Origin: Corynebacterium kalinowskii | Lineage (GTDB): Bacteria; Actinomycetota; Actinomycetes; Mycobacteriales; Mycobacteriaceae | Reading direction: 5' to 3' | Assembly (NCBI RefSeq): GCF_009734385.1 | Contig: NZ_CP046452.1 | Coordinates: 1,922,001 to 1,986,000, forward strand | Length of the DNA stretch: 64,000 nucleotides | In this document: piece after piece, positions 8,066 to 15,804 of the stretch | Numbering within the stretch: the first letter of the stretch is position 1 | Layout of the letters: every line of letters starts with the position of its first letter | Made by a program: the position numbers and the translations under genes | Notes under the pieces: model-generated | The model's database searches: none | What the model was told of the DNA's origin: nothing | What the model saw: only the letters and a program-made list of their open reading frames with translations

Positions 8066-9220
8066 CTACACCTTGCCGATCCGGTGAGCGTCGCGAGGCA
8101 GCGTGCCTTTACGCACCCACACACCGCCATTGATCATGGAGGACACACCACCCAGGGTTTCCTGATTGTCCGCGCGCACTGCGAGGTAGACGTGGATCAC
8201 GACGAAAGCCCACAGGATGAACATCAGCGCGGCGTGGATCAGACGGACCATCGGAATGCCGAGCCAGTGCACCGGCATGCTGATCAGACCCCAGAACCAA
8301 CTGGTCTGGTCATAGAGTCCGAACAACGCCAGGCCGGTGATCAGCTGCACAATGCACAGCACGTAGATGGCTGTGTATGCGAGCTGTTGCAGCGGGTTGT
8401 GCGCCAGGTACGTCGGGTGTTCCTTCTTGATAAAGCAGTAGTACAGGATCGTATCCACGAGCCCGTCCACATCGCGCTTCGAATCGAACGGCCACAGCGA
8501 ACGCCACCGCAGCTGGCGATACTGGGAGAACAACCAGAGACTGAGACGCCACACGCCCATCGCCACCCACGCGAAACCCGCCACGAAGTGAGCGAAACGG
8601 ATGTAGCCCATCAGGTAGCCCGCGGTGCCCGGATCGGTCGGCTGGCCACCGAAGAACGGATCCATGATGTAGTAGCCAGTCAGCGACATGACCACGATCA
8701 GAAATACGTTCATCCAGTGCTGGAAGCGCAGCGACTTGCTCCACAGATGCACGCGCACCCACTGGTTGTTTCCTTCGTGACCGTGCTCTTCGGGCTTATC
8801 GACGCCCATCGCCACGAATCCCTCAACGTAGTATTGCGACTTCTGCCCAATCGGGTCAACGTCGGCCACGGCGACAGTCATGATGCGGTGCCCGAGGATG
8901 CGTGCGGCTTCAAAGTTATCCATGAAGTCGCGCTTCTTGGTGCGCTCCATCGACGCTTTGTCGAGGATCGTCTTGGTCTCACCGCGCATGACGAGCTGCT
9001 TGCCCCGGCCTTCGCTAATGCTGGCCAGGGAGAACCGGCCGTTGTCGGTGACAGGAACGTATTCATCGGCCACCACCGTGCCAGCCTCGCGCTGGAGCGC
9101 CATTTCCACTGGGTCAGTGGTTCCGGCGCGCGAAGCGGCGGCGAATCGCAGGATCTCATCCGGGGTGTATTTTCCGGCGGAGTACACCTGCGCAATCCGA
9201 ATCTCTTTCAGAGCGGTCAT
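8066..9220 (-). CDS. hyaC: Hydrogenase b-type cytochrome with P-type-ATPase N-domain-like N-terminus
   Basis: Residues about 155-384 are a HyaC-type dihaem cytochrome b that passes electrons from the hydrogenase to quinone. There are four hydrophobic helices with candidate haem ligands in RFQHW, IRFAHFVAGF, PVHWLG and VIHVYL. The first 140 residues are not part of ordinary HyaC. They resemble the nucleotide-binding domain of P-type ATPases: EILRFAAASRAGTTDPVEMA recalls the DPTE-x-AL segment, VMRGETKTILD the KGAPE-x-IL segment, GHRIMTVAVA the GxRVLAVA segment, and YYVEGFVAMG the strand leading to the P-domain. No DKTGT phosphorylation motif is present. The reading frame is continuous and overlaps hyaB by 4 nt. 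Confidence 0.85.
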   Translation of the reverse strand: MTALKEIRIAQVYSAGKYTPDEILRFAAASRAGTTDPVEMALQREAGTVVADEYVPVTDNGRFSLASISEGRGKQLVMRGETKTILDKASMERTKKRDFMDNFEAARILGHRIMTVAVADVDPIGQKSQYYVEGFVAMGVDKPEEHGHEGNNQWVRVHLWSKSLRFQHWMNVFLIVVMSLTGYYIMDPFFGGQPTDPGTAGYLMGYIRFAHFVAGFAWVAMGVWRLSLWLFSQYRQLRWRSLWPFDSKRDVDGLVDTILYYCFIKKEHPTYLAHNPLQQLAYTAIYVLCIVQLITGLALFGLYDQTSWFWGLISMPVHWLGIPMVRLIHAALMFILWAFVVIHVYLAVRADNQETLGGVSSMINGGVWVRKGTLPRDAHRIGKV

Positions 9221-10968
9221 GAGGTCATCACCTGGAATAATGGCTTGCCATCAGGGTCCAGGACGTGGACCGCGCAGGCCATACATGGGTCGAAGGAGTG
9301 GATGGTTCGCATTGGCTCCAGTGGCTGTGTTGGATCGACGAGTGGGTGCTTGCCGTCGCCGGAGAGCGCCTCCTCGTATGGGCCAAGCTGATCCTTTGGA
9401 TCGCGACCCGATGCTAGCCAGGTGGTCGGAACCACGGCCTGGTAGCGAGTGACCTTTTCGCCTTCGATAGTGACCCAGTGGCTGAGGCAACCGCGGGCAA
9501 CCTCGACGAAGGCATAGCCAGAGCAGTCCTTTGGCCAGGACTTTGGCTCCCACTTGGTGGAGTCGAAGACGTCGATGTCGCCGTCGCGAATGCCCGCGAC
9601 GAACTCCGGAAGCAGCTTGTTGATCATCTGATCGGCGTTAGTAGCGGCTTCGATAGCGCGGGCCAGCGTGCGGCCAGCTGTCGAGTTCATCTGCTCCAGG
9701 GTGATGCCGAGCTTCAGCATCGCGGTATCAAGAAGCTGCTTCGTCTTTGGCTCGTCCTGTGCGTAGGCCAGGAGTACGCGTGCGACCGGGCCCATCTGCA
9801 TTGGGCGACCATCGTAGCGAGGTGCCTTGGACCAGGTGTACTTAGGGTCATCAGCCAGCCACTCGTACGGAGGCTTCGGCCCGGTGTATTCGACATCGGT
9901 CTCACCGACTGATGGGTGCTTGCCGGCGTCATCGCCTTCTTCGTAGGCGTACCAGGCAGAGGAGATGAACTCCTCGATCTTGGACTCATCGAATGGGTGA
10001 ATCGTACGGAAGTCTCCATCCAGGAAGATGCCTGGCTTCACATCCTTGTTCGGCGTGGAAACCGGTATTCCGTCCTTGACTTTTCCGGCATACACAGTGC
10101 CTTGCATACCGACGGCCATCATGTTGTCCGAGGACTTGCCGATATCGAAGTAGTCCTTGTACACACCCATGATTGCGAGCGCGTCAGGCACGTAGCACTC
10201 ATTGACGAATTCGTCGATCTCCTTGACCCACTCACGAATGTTGTTCAGTGAGACCTCATTGACCGTTTCGGACTTATCCGGGTCAATGGAGCAGGCCATG
10301 CCGCCCACCAGGAAGTTCGGGTGTGGGTTCTTGCCACCAAAGACGGTGGAGATTCGGATCATGGAGCGCTGGAACTCCAGGGCGTCCAGATAGTGAGAGA
10401 CCGCCATGAGGTTGGCCTCTGGCGGGAGCCGGTAATCAGGGTGATCCCAGTAGCCATTGGTGAAGATCGACAGCTGACCGGAGGCCAGCACATCTTCCAG
10501 AGTCTTCTTTACCTTGGCAAACTTATCTACGGAGTTCAGCTTCCAGGTCGATCCGATGGAGCGAGCGAACTCAACGGTCTTTTCTGGGTCGGCCTTGGAG
10601 GCAGAGACTACGTTCACCCAGTCCAAAGCGTGCAGGTGGTAGAAGTGCACCACGTGATCGTGGATGCCGTGGGAGCCGAGCACCAACTGACGGATCAGCT
10701 GAGCTTGCTTCGGAGGGTGGGAGCCGATGGCATCCTCAACCGCGGCGACGGAAGCCACGGAGTGGACACCGGTGCAGACACCGCAGATGCGACCAACGAA
10801 CGCCCACACATCGCGTGGGTCGCGGTCCTTGACGATCGTTTCGATCCCGCGGAACTGGGTGGTTTCCGCCCATGCCTTGGAGATCTTTTCGCCATCACGC
10901 TCGAGTTCGAGACGCAGATGGCCTTCGATACGGGTCAGCGGGTCAATGACAACGCGCTCAGTAGCCAT
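9217..10968 (-). CDS. hyaB: Group 1 [NiFe]-hydrogenase large subunit
   Basis: This 583-residue subunit holds the NiFe active site. L1 is RICGVCTGVH (about residues 60-69), L2 is DPCMACAVH (560-568), and N-terminal IDPLTRIEGHLRLE is the family signature. After His568 come 15 residues (VLDPDGKPLFQVMTS) that the endopeptidase should remove. The gene overlaps hyaA by one base and hyaC by four, so it is translationally coupled. With a Tat-exported small subunit and a cytochrome b, the enzyme should be membrane bound, oxidise H2 outside the cytoplasm and reduce quinone. Confidence 0.95.
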   Translation of the reverse strand: MATERVVIDPLTRIEGHLRLELERDGEKISKAWAETTQFRGIETIVKDRDPRDVWAFVGRICGVCTGVHSVASVAAVEDAIGSHPPKQAQLIRQLVLGSHGIHDHVVHFYHLHALDWVNVVSASKADPEKTVEFARSIGSTWKLNSVDKFAKVKKTLEDVLASGQLSIFTNGYWDHPDYRLPPEANLMAVSHYLDALEFQRSMIRISTVFGGKNPHPNFLVGGMACSIDPDKSETVNEVSLNNIREWVKEIDEFVNECYVPDALAIMGVYKDYFDIGKSSDNMMAVGMQGTVYAGKVKDGIPVSTPNKDVKPGIFLDGDFRTIHPFDESKIEEFISSAWYAYEEGDDAGKHPSVGETDVEYTGPKPPYEWLADDPKYTWSKAPRYDGRPMQMGPVARVLLAYAQDEPKTKQLLDTAMLKLGITLEQMNSTAGRTLARAIEAATNADQMINKLLPEFVAGIRDGDIDVFDSTKWEPKSWPKDCSGYAFVEVARGCLSHWVTIEGEKVTRYQAVVPTTWLASGRDPKDQLGPYEEALSGDGKHPLVDPTQPLEPMRTIHSFDPCMACAVHVLDPDGKPLFQVMTS

Positions 10969-12134
10969 TAGCTTTCCTTCTTTTCTGCCACAGGGGCGTC
11001 GCCGAATGCGGCCAGAGTTTTATCGTCTTGGGAAGAGTCGCGGACTGGGATGGACTTGAATAGCGTCATACCGCCGTGAATGGCAGTACCGACAGCCGCT
11101 GCCCCAATCAGACCCAGGCCGACCTTCTCCACCGGTTCCTCGATGCCAAAGCCAGTTACGTTCGGCAGTTCCTTGTAGAACGGCGTGAACTTGTCAAAGA
11201 AGTCCTTTTCCGTACAACCAATGCACGGGTGCCCCGCGCCGATTGGCCAGCCGGACTTGAGATTCCATTGGACGATCGGGCAGGGGCTGAAGGTGGAAGG
11301 TCCCTTACAGCCGACTTCGTAGAGGCACCAACCGTTTCGGGCACCTTCATCGTCGAAGGAGCGGACGAACTGACCGGCGTCAAAGTGGGCGCGACGTGGG
11401 CAGGAATCGTGAATGCGCTGATCATAGGCGAACAGCGGGCGCCCTTCGGCATCGACCTCGGGGGCCTTGCCGTCGTGCGTGAGGATGTATGTCAGAGAGG
11501 CGGTGATCACTTCGCCGATCGGTGGGCAGCCGGAGACATTGATGACTGGCTTGTCCTTGATGATTTCATCGACGCCGACCGCTCCGGTTGGGTTTGGCCG
11601 CGCCGCCTGAACGGATCCATAAACGGCGCACGCACCAACGGCGAGGACAACCGTGGCGTTCTCGGCCGCTTCCTTCAAGACCTGCTCGACCGACTTTCCG
11701 CCGATGGTGCAGTAGATTCCATCGTCCTTGAGCGGGACCGAGCCGTTGACGACGAGGATGTGCGGCTCCTTGTTGACGTCATGCAATGCCTGCTCAGCTG
11801 CCGTACCAGAGGCTGCCATGACGAGGTCGTTGTAGTTCACCGAAAGCAGCTCGAGAACCATCTCCTCTACAGTTGCGCCACCGGAGCGGATCGTGGATTC
11901 CATGCAGCCGGTACATTCCTGGAGTTGGAGCCAGGCAACATTCGGCTTCTTGACGGCGCCGAGCTTGTCGGCGATTTCTTGGGCGGCTGCTTCCGGCATT
12001 TGTGCCAGCGGTGATCCCACTGCATAAACACCGGCGAGTGCGCCGCACATTTTGAGGAAGTCTCGACGCGGCACTCCGCGGAGTTCCAAGTTGTCGGCGA
12101 GGGTTTTCCCTTGCCAGTTAGCACCAAAATTCAT
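10968..12134 (-). CDS. hyaA: Group 1 [NiFe]-hydrogenase small subunit, Tat-exported
   Basis: This 388-residue electron-transfer subunit carries a Tat motif RRDFLKM after about 22 residues; the long leader pulls the folded heterodimer across the membrane. Cysteines for the proximal cluster are in ECTGC, GAC and GCPP; the distal cluster in HDSC and CLYEVGC; the medial cluster in CPIVQWN and HPCIGC. The proximal motif is ECTGC, not the ECTCC of oxygen-tolerant six-cysteine enzymes, so this looks like a standard proximal cluster. A C-terminal helix (GLGLIGAAAVGTAIHGG) anchors it in the membrane. It is the first gene of the structural operon, and GGGG before the ATG is a weak binding site. Confidence 0.95.
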   Translation of the reverse strand: MNFGANWQGKTLADNLELRGVPRRDFLKMCGALAGVYAVGSPLAQMPEAAAQEIADKLGAVKKPNVAWLQLQECTGCMESTIRSGGATVEEMVLELLSVNYNDLVMAASGTAAEQALHDVNKEPHILVVNGSVPLKDDGIYCTIGGKSVEQVLKEAAENATVVLAVGACAVYGSVQAARPNPTGAVGVDEIIKDKPVINVSGCPPIGEVITASLTYILTHDGKAPEVDAEGRPLFAYDQRIHDSCPRRAHFDAGQFVRSFDDEGARNGWCLYEVGCKGPSTFSPCPIVQWNLKSGWPIGAGHPCIGCTEKDFFDKFTPFYKELPNVTGFGIEEPVEKVGLGLIGAAAVGTAIHGGMTLFKSIPVRDSSQDDKTLAAFGDAPVAEKKES

Positions 12135-12157
12135 TTGGCGAGCCCCATTTCTGTTGG

Positions 12158-12173
12158 TGTGACTCTAGGCACA
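12158..12173 (-). promoter_or_regulatory. GlxR (CRP-type) site-like sequence at the hyaA promoter
   Basis: TGTGACTCTAGGCACA has the 16-nt layout of the corynebacterial GlxR consensus (TGTGA-N6-TCACA) with one mismatch in the half-sites. It overlaps the -10 candidate, a position that would favour repression. Binding is inferred. Confidence 0.4.
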
Positions 12174-12176
12174 AAT

Positions 12177-12197
12177 ACACTAGTGTCGTGACGACAC
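12177..12197. promoter_or_regulatory. Overlapping palindromes in the hyaA -35 region
   Basis: ACACTAGTGT is a perfect 10-bp palindrome, and GTGTCGTGACGACAC has perfect 6-bp arms around three bases; they share GTGT. They lie where the -35 of the proposed hyaA promoter would be. The regulator is unknown. Confidence 0.45.
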
Positions 12198-12405
12198 CTC
12201 TATTAGCACCGTATCAAGTAACACCGGAGTTGTGCAGTGGATATGACCACCCCGCAAACCAGACATTGTTCAACATTATCGAAAAGTGTGAAAAGGGCCA
12301 CTGAGCTGGGATTACAATACAACATTGTTGCGTAATTCAAGGACCGAATCGCTCCACGGATTGCCACATCTAGCTGCGCACATAAGACTGTCAACAATGG
12401 CGAAA

Positions 12406-12433
12406 GCCCCCCTTACTTCTCAGCAAGAGGGGC
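12406..12433 (-). terminator. Terminator after hypB
   Basis: Arms GCCCCCCTT and AAGAGGGGC (one mismatch) flank a short loop. On the minus strand the stem is followed by TTT. It would end the hypA-hypB transcript. The short T run makes it a modest candidate. Confidence 0.45.
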
Positions 12434-12479
12434 CCCAAACAAAAACGCAATCTTCGTCACATTTCTGATTGCTAATACA

Positions 12480-13304
12480 TCAATCCAACCCATTCGGGGC
12501 AGAAACCCACTTGATCCAGGCATCCATTCCCTCACCTGTCTTCGCTGACACGTGGAAGATTTTCACCCCTGGGTTCACCTTCTCGAGGTTCGCTGTGAAC
12601 AGCTCCATGTCAAAGTCCAGGTGTGGCAGTAGGTCGATCTTGTTGACCACCACGGCTTCTACTGAGCGGAACATGACCGGGTATTTCAGTGGCTTGTCCT
12701 CACCTTCGGTCACGGAGTAGACCATAGCCTTGCGATGCTCGCCCACCTCAAACTCCGCAGGGCACACCAGGTTGCCCACATTCTCAATGAGCACGAGGTC
12801 AAGCTTGGACAGGTCCAACCCCTTCAGCGCCTTCGCCACCATCGGCGCATCCAGGTGGCACTCGCCACCGAAACCGTTACCGGTGTTGAGCAGAGAAATC
12901 TGAGCCCCGTAGCCCTCGAGCCGATCGGCGTCGATAGCGGTTTCAATGTCGCCTTCGACAATGCCGACTCGCACCTTGCCTTGTAGCGCTTCCAAGGTCT
13001 TTTGCAGCACCGAGGTCTTTCCAGAACCCGGCGCGCTCATCAAGTTGATGCAATGCACGCCGTGCTGGTCAAAGGCTTCGCGGTTGTGCGCAGCCAGGTG
13101 GTCGTTTTCGGCGAAGATATCCTCGAGCACCACGATGCGCTCGCGGCCGGTCTCATAGCCGGAGTGGTCGCCATGCTCACTGGTAGCTGGGTCGATGTGG
13201 TCGAGGTGGACGTGCTCGCCGTGGTCGTGATCATGGTCGTGATGCTCGTGGTCATGATCGTGGCTGTGCACGGTGCCGTCGTCGTGGCGGTGGAAACGTC
13301 CCAT
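12480..13304 (-). CDS. hypB: HypB GTPase with histidine-rich N-terminus
   Basis: HypB uses GTP to help deliver nickel to the hydrogenase precursor. The P-loop GSGKT lies in LMSAPGSGKTS, with IVEGDIET and NKIDLL as further GTPase motifs. The first 47 residues contain 16 histidines, a nickel-storage feature; the CxxCGC metal motif of the E. coli protein is absent. It starts 3 bp after the hypA stop with AAGGAG upstream, so the two are one operon. Since no nickel importer is seen in the window, this histidine tract may matter for nickel storage. Confidence 0.95.
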   Translation of the reverse strand: MGRFHRHDDGTVHSHDHDHEHHDHDHDHGEHVHLDHIDPATSEHGDHSGYETGRERIVVLEDIFAENDHLAAHNREAFDQHGVHCINLMSAPGSGKTSVLQKTLEALQGKVRVGIVEGDIETAIDADRLEGYGAQISLLNTGNGFGGECHLDAPMVAKALKGLDLSKLDLVLIENVGNLVCPAEFEVGEHRKAMVYSVTEGEDKPLKYPVMFRSVEAVVVNKIDLLPHLDFDMELFTANLEKVNPGVKIFHVSAKTGEGMDAWIKWVSAPNGLD

Positions 13305-13307
13305 GGG

Positions 13308-13640
13308 TTAGCTCCTTGCTACTTCAATGTCGAGGATGGTGAATTCGTTGCCGGCGGTAACTTCTGCGGGCTGGCCACATTCCGGGCAGGTGAAATCCAA
13401 GTCGTCCAATTGCGTCTCATGCCCGTTCGGACACGTCACGCTTAACGGCACCCAGTGTATGTCCAATGTCGCTCCGGCGAGTTCGGTGTCTTTGATGACG
13501 AACCCCCAGGCGTATTCCAATGTCTCAGGAACCACTTGGCGCAGCGCTCCGATCTGCATCCGCACGCTATAAACCTTGGCCCCCTTCGCGGCGCGGGAAA
13601 CGGCACGTGCGAGCTGGGTACTGAGTGCAACTTCATGCAT
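13308..13640 (-). CDS. hypA: HypA hydrogenase nickel chaperone, copy 2
   Basis: This 110-residue protein starts MHEVAL with the nickel-binding His2. Its zinc site is unusual: the second pair is CPEC, but the first is CPNGH, in which the second cysteine is replaced and a histidine follows one position later. It differs clearly from the HypA at 7218, so this is not a recent duplication. It is co-directional with hypB and divergent from hypF across a 25-bp gap. An in-frame second HypA-like start was not seen. Confidence 0.88.
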   Translation of the reverse strand: MHEVALSTQLARAVSRAAKGAKVYSVRMQIGALRQVVPETLEYAWGFVIKDTELAGATLDIHWVPLSVTCPNGHETQLDDLDFTCPECGQPAEVTAGNEFTILDIEVARS

Positions 13641-13647
13641 GGATTCC

Positions 13648-13657
13648 AGTCTAGGCT
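13648..13657. promoter_or_regulatory. Overlapping divergent -10 boxes of hypA copy 2 and hypF
   Basis: On the minus strand TAGACT (13653-13648) lies 7 nt before the hypA ATG. On the plus strand TAGGCT (13652-13657) lies 8 nt before the hypF ATG. The two boxes share two base pairs, so both genes appear to be transcribed leaderless from one 25-bp divergent promoter region. Confidence 0.5.
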
Positions 13658-13665
13658 TAAGTGCT

Positions 13666-15804
13666 ATGAAGATTCGTCGGCTGTACCGCTTGCGCGGCGT
13701 AGTTCAAGGCGTTGGTTTTCGCCCGCATGTAGCTCAAACGGCGGCCCGCTTCCCCATTACTGGCCTGTGCGGGAACGATGACCGCGAGGTATTTGTCGAG
13801 GCCGAGGGCTTGCCCTCCGACGTCTCAGCGTTTATCGACGCCGTGCTCGTCACCCTGCCACCACTTGCGAGCGTACTGTCTGTCACCACCGAGGAACTGC
13901 CGCTTATCGACGACCATTCCTTCCGCATCGTGTCCTCGCGCCATGTCCCCGGAGTGCGCACTCTCATGCCACCTGATGTGGCGACGTGCGCAGACTGTTT
14001 GGCCGACATGGCTGATCCTTCAAATAGGCGGTACCAGTACCCGTTTACTACCTGCACCAATTGCGGGCCGCGGCTGACGATCATCGAGGATCTCCCTTAT
14101 GACCGTCCGCTGACCACGATGAAGAAGTTCCCGATGTGCCCGGAGTGCGCGGCTGAATACACGGATGTCAATGATCGCCGTTATCACGCGCAGCCGATTT
14201 CCTGCCCAAACTGTGGCCCGCGGTTGTGGCTGGAAGGAATCGACTCGGAAGATCCCATCAGTACGGCTCAGGAGCTGCTGGTCCAAGGAAAGATCCTGGC
14301 GGTCAAAGGGCTCGGCGGTTTTCACCTGCTCTGCGATGCCCGAAATGAACAAGCTGTGGCCGAGCTGCGGCGTCGAAAAGCCCGGCCCGGCAAGCCCTTC
14401 GCGGTGATGACACCTGACTTAGATTTCGCGGTATTGACGGATGAACAGCAGGAATTGTTGGAGTCCCCAGCACATCCGATAGTGATTGCGCCAATGAGCA
14501 GTACTTATGACCTCGCCCCCTCGGTGGCTCCGGGGCTGTCGGACGTGGGCGTCATGTTGCCGTACACACCGCTACACACCTTGCTGGTGGACCGCCCACT
14601 GGTAGCCACGTCCGGAAACCTCTCCGGCGAACCACTGTGCTTTACCAACGAGGGCGCCATAGCTCGGCTCAGTGAGTTCGCGGATGCCTTCTTGCTGCAC
14701 GACCGCGATATCTACGTGCCGGTGGAAGACTCCGTGTTTCTGGAGTCGATGCCGGTACGCCGCTCCCGCGGGTACGCTCCCCTCCCCTTCCCGCTTCCCG
14801 GTTCGGGCACAGTTCTCGCTGTCGGCGGTGAGCTGAAAAACACGTTCTGCCTGGCGCATGATGACGTTGCACATGTCTCTGCGCACATTGGCGACATGGG
14901 CTCGCTCGCCAGCCAACAAGCCTTTGATCGCTCGGTGCAGCAAATGCTGACGATGCAGCGCTGCGAGCCTGAGCTCGTGGTGTGCGACATGCACCCAAAT
15001 TACGCCACCACCGCGTGGGCGGAGCGCTCCGGTTACCCTGTTTTGCCAGTTCAGCACCACTATGCGCACGCACTGTCTCTGATGGCTTCGCATGGCCGGT
15101 TCGAGGGTCCCTTCGCCTGCGCGACACTGGATGGCACCGGCTACGGAACAGACGGAACGGTATGGGGCGGGGAAATCCTGGTGCTTTCGGAAGACCTACG
15201 TTCTTTCGAGCACGCCTGGCACCTGCCACACTTCCCCATCGTCGGCGGCGACCGCGCGGTGCGCCAACCCTGGCGGCTCGCCATGGGCCTCGCCCACGCC
15301 TGGGATTTGCCGTTTTCCTATTCACATGAAGAGGCCGCGCAGGTGTCCTTGCAGCTCAGCAAGGGAATCGGACTAGTGCAAACATCATCCATGGGCAGGC
15401 TTTTCGACGCCGTCGCCGCCATGCTCGGAGTGTGCACCGAGCAAACCTACGAGGCGCAGGCCGCCATGGAGCTGGAACGGGCGGCCACTGGGTCGCTGCG
15501 CTCCGCCGCCAGTACCTGGCGCGAACTCATGCTGGAAGTTCTGGAGTCTTCAGTGCCAGTTCCGGAACGTGCCATGCGCTTTCACCACGGCAGCGCGGTG
15601 CTCATCGCCCGCTCGCTGCAGGAGTGCGGCATCCCGCTTGTGGGCGTCACCGGCGGCTGCGCCCTGAACCGGCTGTTCATGGGATTTCTACGAACCGAGC
15701 TTGCTGAACTGGAGCTCCTGGAGCATACAAGTGTGCCCGCCAATGACGGTGGGCTCAGCCTCGGCCAGGCCCTGGCCGGAAGGCTGTATCTCGAAGAAAA
15801 CTAG
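13666..15804 (+). CDS. hypF: HypF carbamoyltransferase
   Basis: HypF makes the thiocyanate group on HypE that becomes the CN ligand of the active site. Domains in order: acylphosphatase-like (GVVQGVGFRPHVAQ, residues about 9-22), two zinc fingers (CADC ... CTNC and CPEC ... CPNC, about 105-185), a YrdC-like domain, and a Kae1-like C-terminal domain with HHYAHALSL and VTGGCALNRLF. The start at 13666 (MKIRRLYRLRG) gives 712 residues, normal for HypF; a frame opening at 13576 would run into the divergent hypA. It overlaps convergent hypE by 4 nt. Confidence 0.95.
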   Translation: MKIRRLYRLRGVVQGVGFRPHVAQTAARFPITGLCGNDDREVFVEAEGLPSDVSAFIDAVLVTLPPLASVLSVTTEELPLIDDHSFRIVSSRHVPGVRTLMPPDVATCADCLADMADPSNRRYQYPFTTCTNCGPRLTIIEDLPYDRPLTTMKKFPMCPECAAEYTDVNDRRYHAQPISCPNCGPRLWLEGIDSEDPISTAQELLVQGKILAVKGLGGFHLLCDARNEQAVAELRRRKARPGKPFAVMTPDLDFAVLTDEQQELLESPAHPIVIAPMSSTYDLAPSVAPGLSDVGVMLPYTPLHTLLVDRPLVATSGNLSGEPLCFTNEGAIARLSEFADAFLLHDRDIYVPVEDSVFLESMPVRRSRGYAPLPFPLPGSGTVLAVGGELKNTFCLAHDDVAHVSAHIGDMGSLASQQAFDRSVQQMLTMQRCEPELVVCDMHPNYATTAWAERSGYPVLPVQHHYAHALSLMASHGRFEGPFACATLDGTGYGTDGTVWGGEILVLSEDLRSFEHAWHLPHFPIVGGDRAVRQPWRLAMGLAHAWDLPFSYSHEEAAQVSLQLSKGIGLVQTSSMGRLFDAVAAMLGVCTEQTYEAQAAMELERAATGSLRSAASTWRELMLEVLESSVPVPERAMRFHHGSAVLIARSLQECGIPLVGVTGGCALNRLFMGFLRTELAELELLEHTSVPANDGGLSLGQALAGRLYLEEN

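Larger units (their letters stand above)
12135..12479. promoter_or_regulatory. 345-bp intergenic regulatory region upstream of the hydrogenase operon
   Basis: This gap has no convincing gene. Next to hyaA it holds a TAGAGT -10 candidate (12163-12168, minus strand) within a GlxR/CRP-like site (12158-12173), then the palindrome ACACTAGTGT (12177-12186) overlapping GTGTCG-N3-CGACAC (12183-12197). Farther out are the inverted repeats TGTTCAACA (12267-12275) and CAACATTGTTG (12320-12330). At the far end is the hypB terminator. A 64-codon minus-strand frame at 12203-12397 shows no binding site or family resemblance and is not called. Confidence 0.5.

Noticed and set aside
7982..9391. A long plus-strand open frame opposite the cytochrome b gene.
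   Set aside because: It is antisense to a well-supported gene and rich in His/Glu/Gln as a shadow product.
12203..12397. A 64-codon minus-strand frame in the hydrogenase upstream region.
   Set aside because: It has no ribosome binding site or family match, and lies in a region with inverted repeats.
13040..13255. Low-complexity ATG/CAC-rich stretch that looked like a short tandem repeat.
   Set aside because: It encodes the His-Asp repeats at the N-terminus of HypB.
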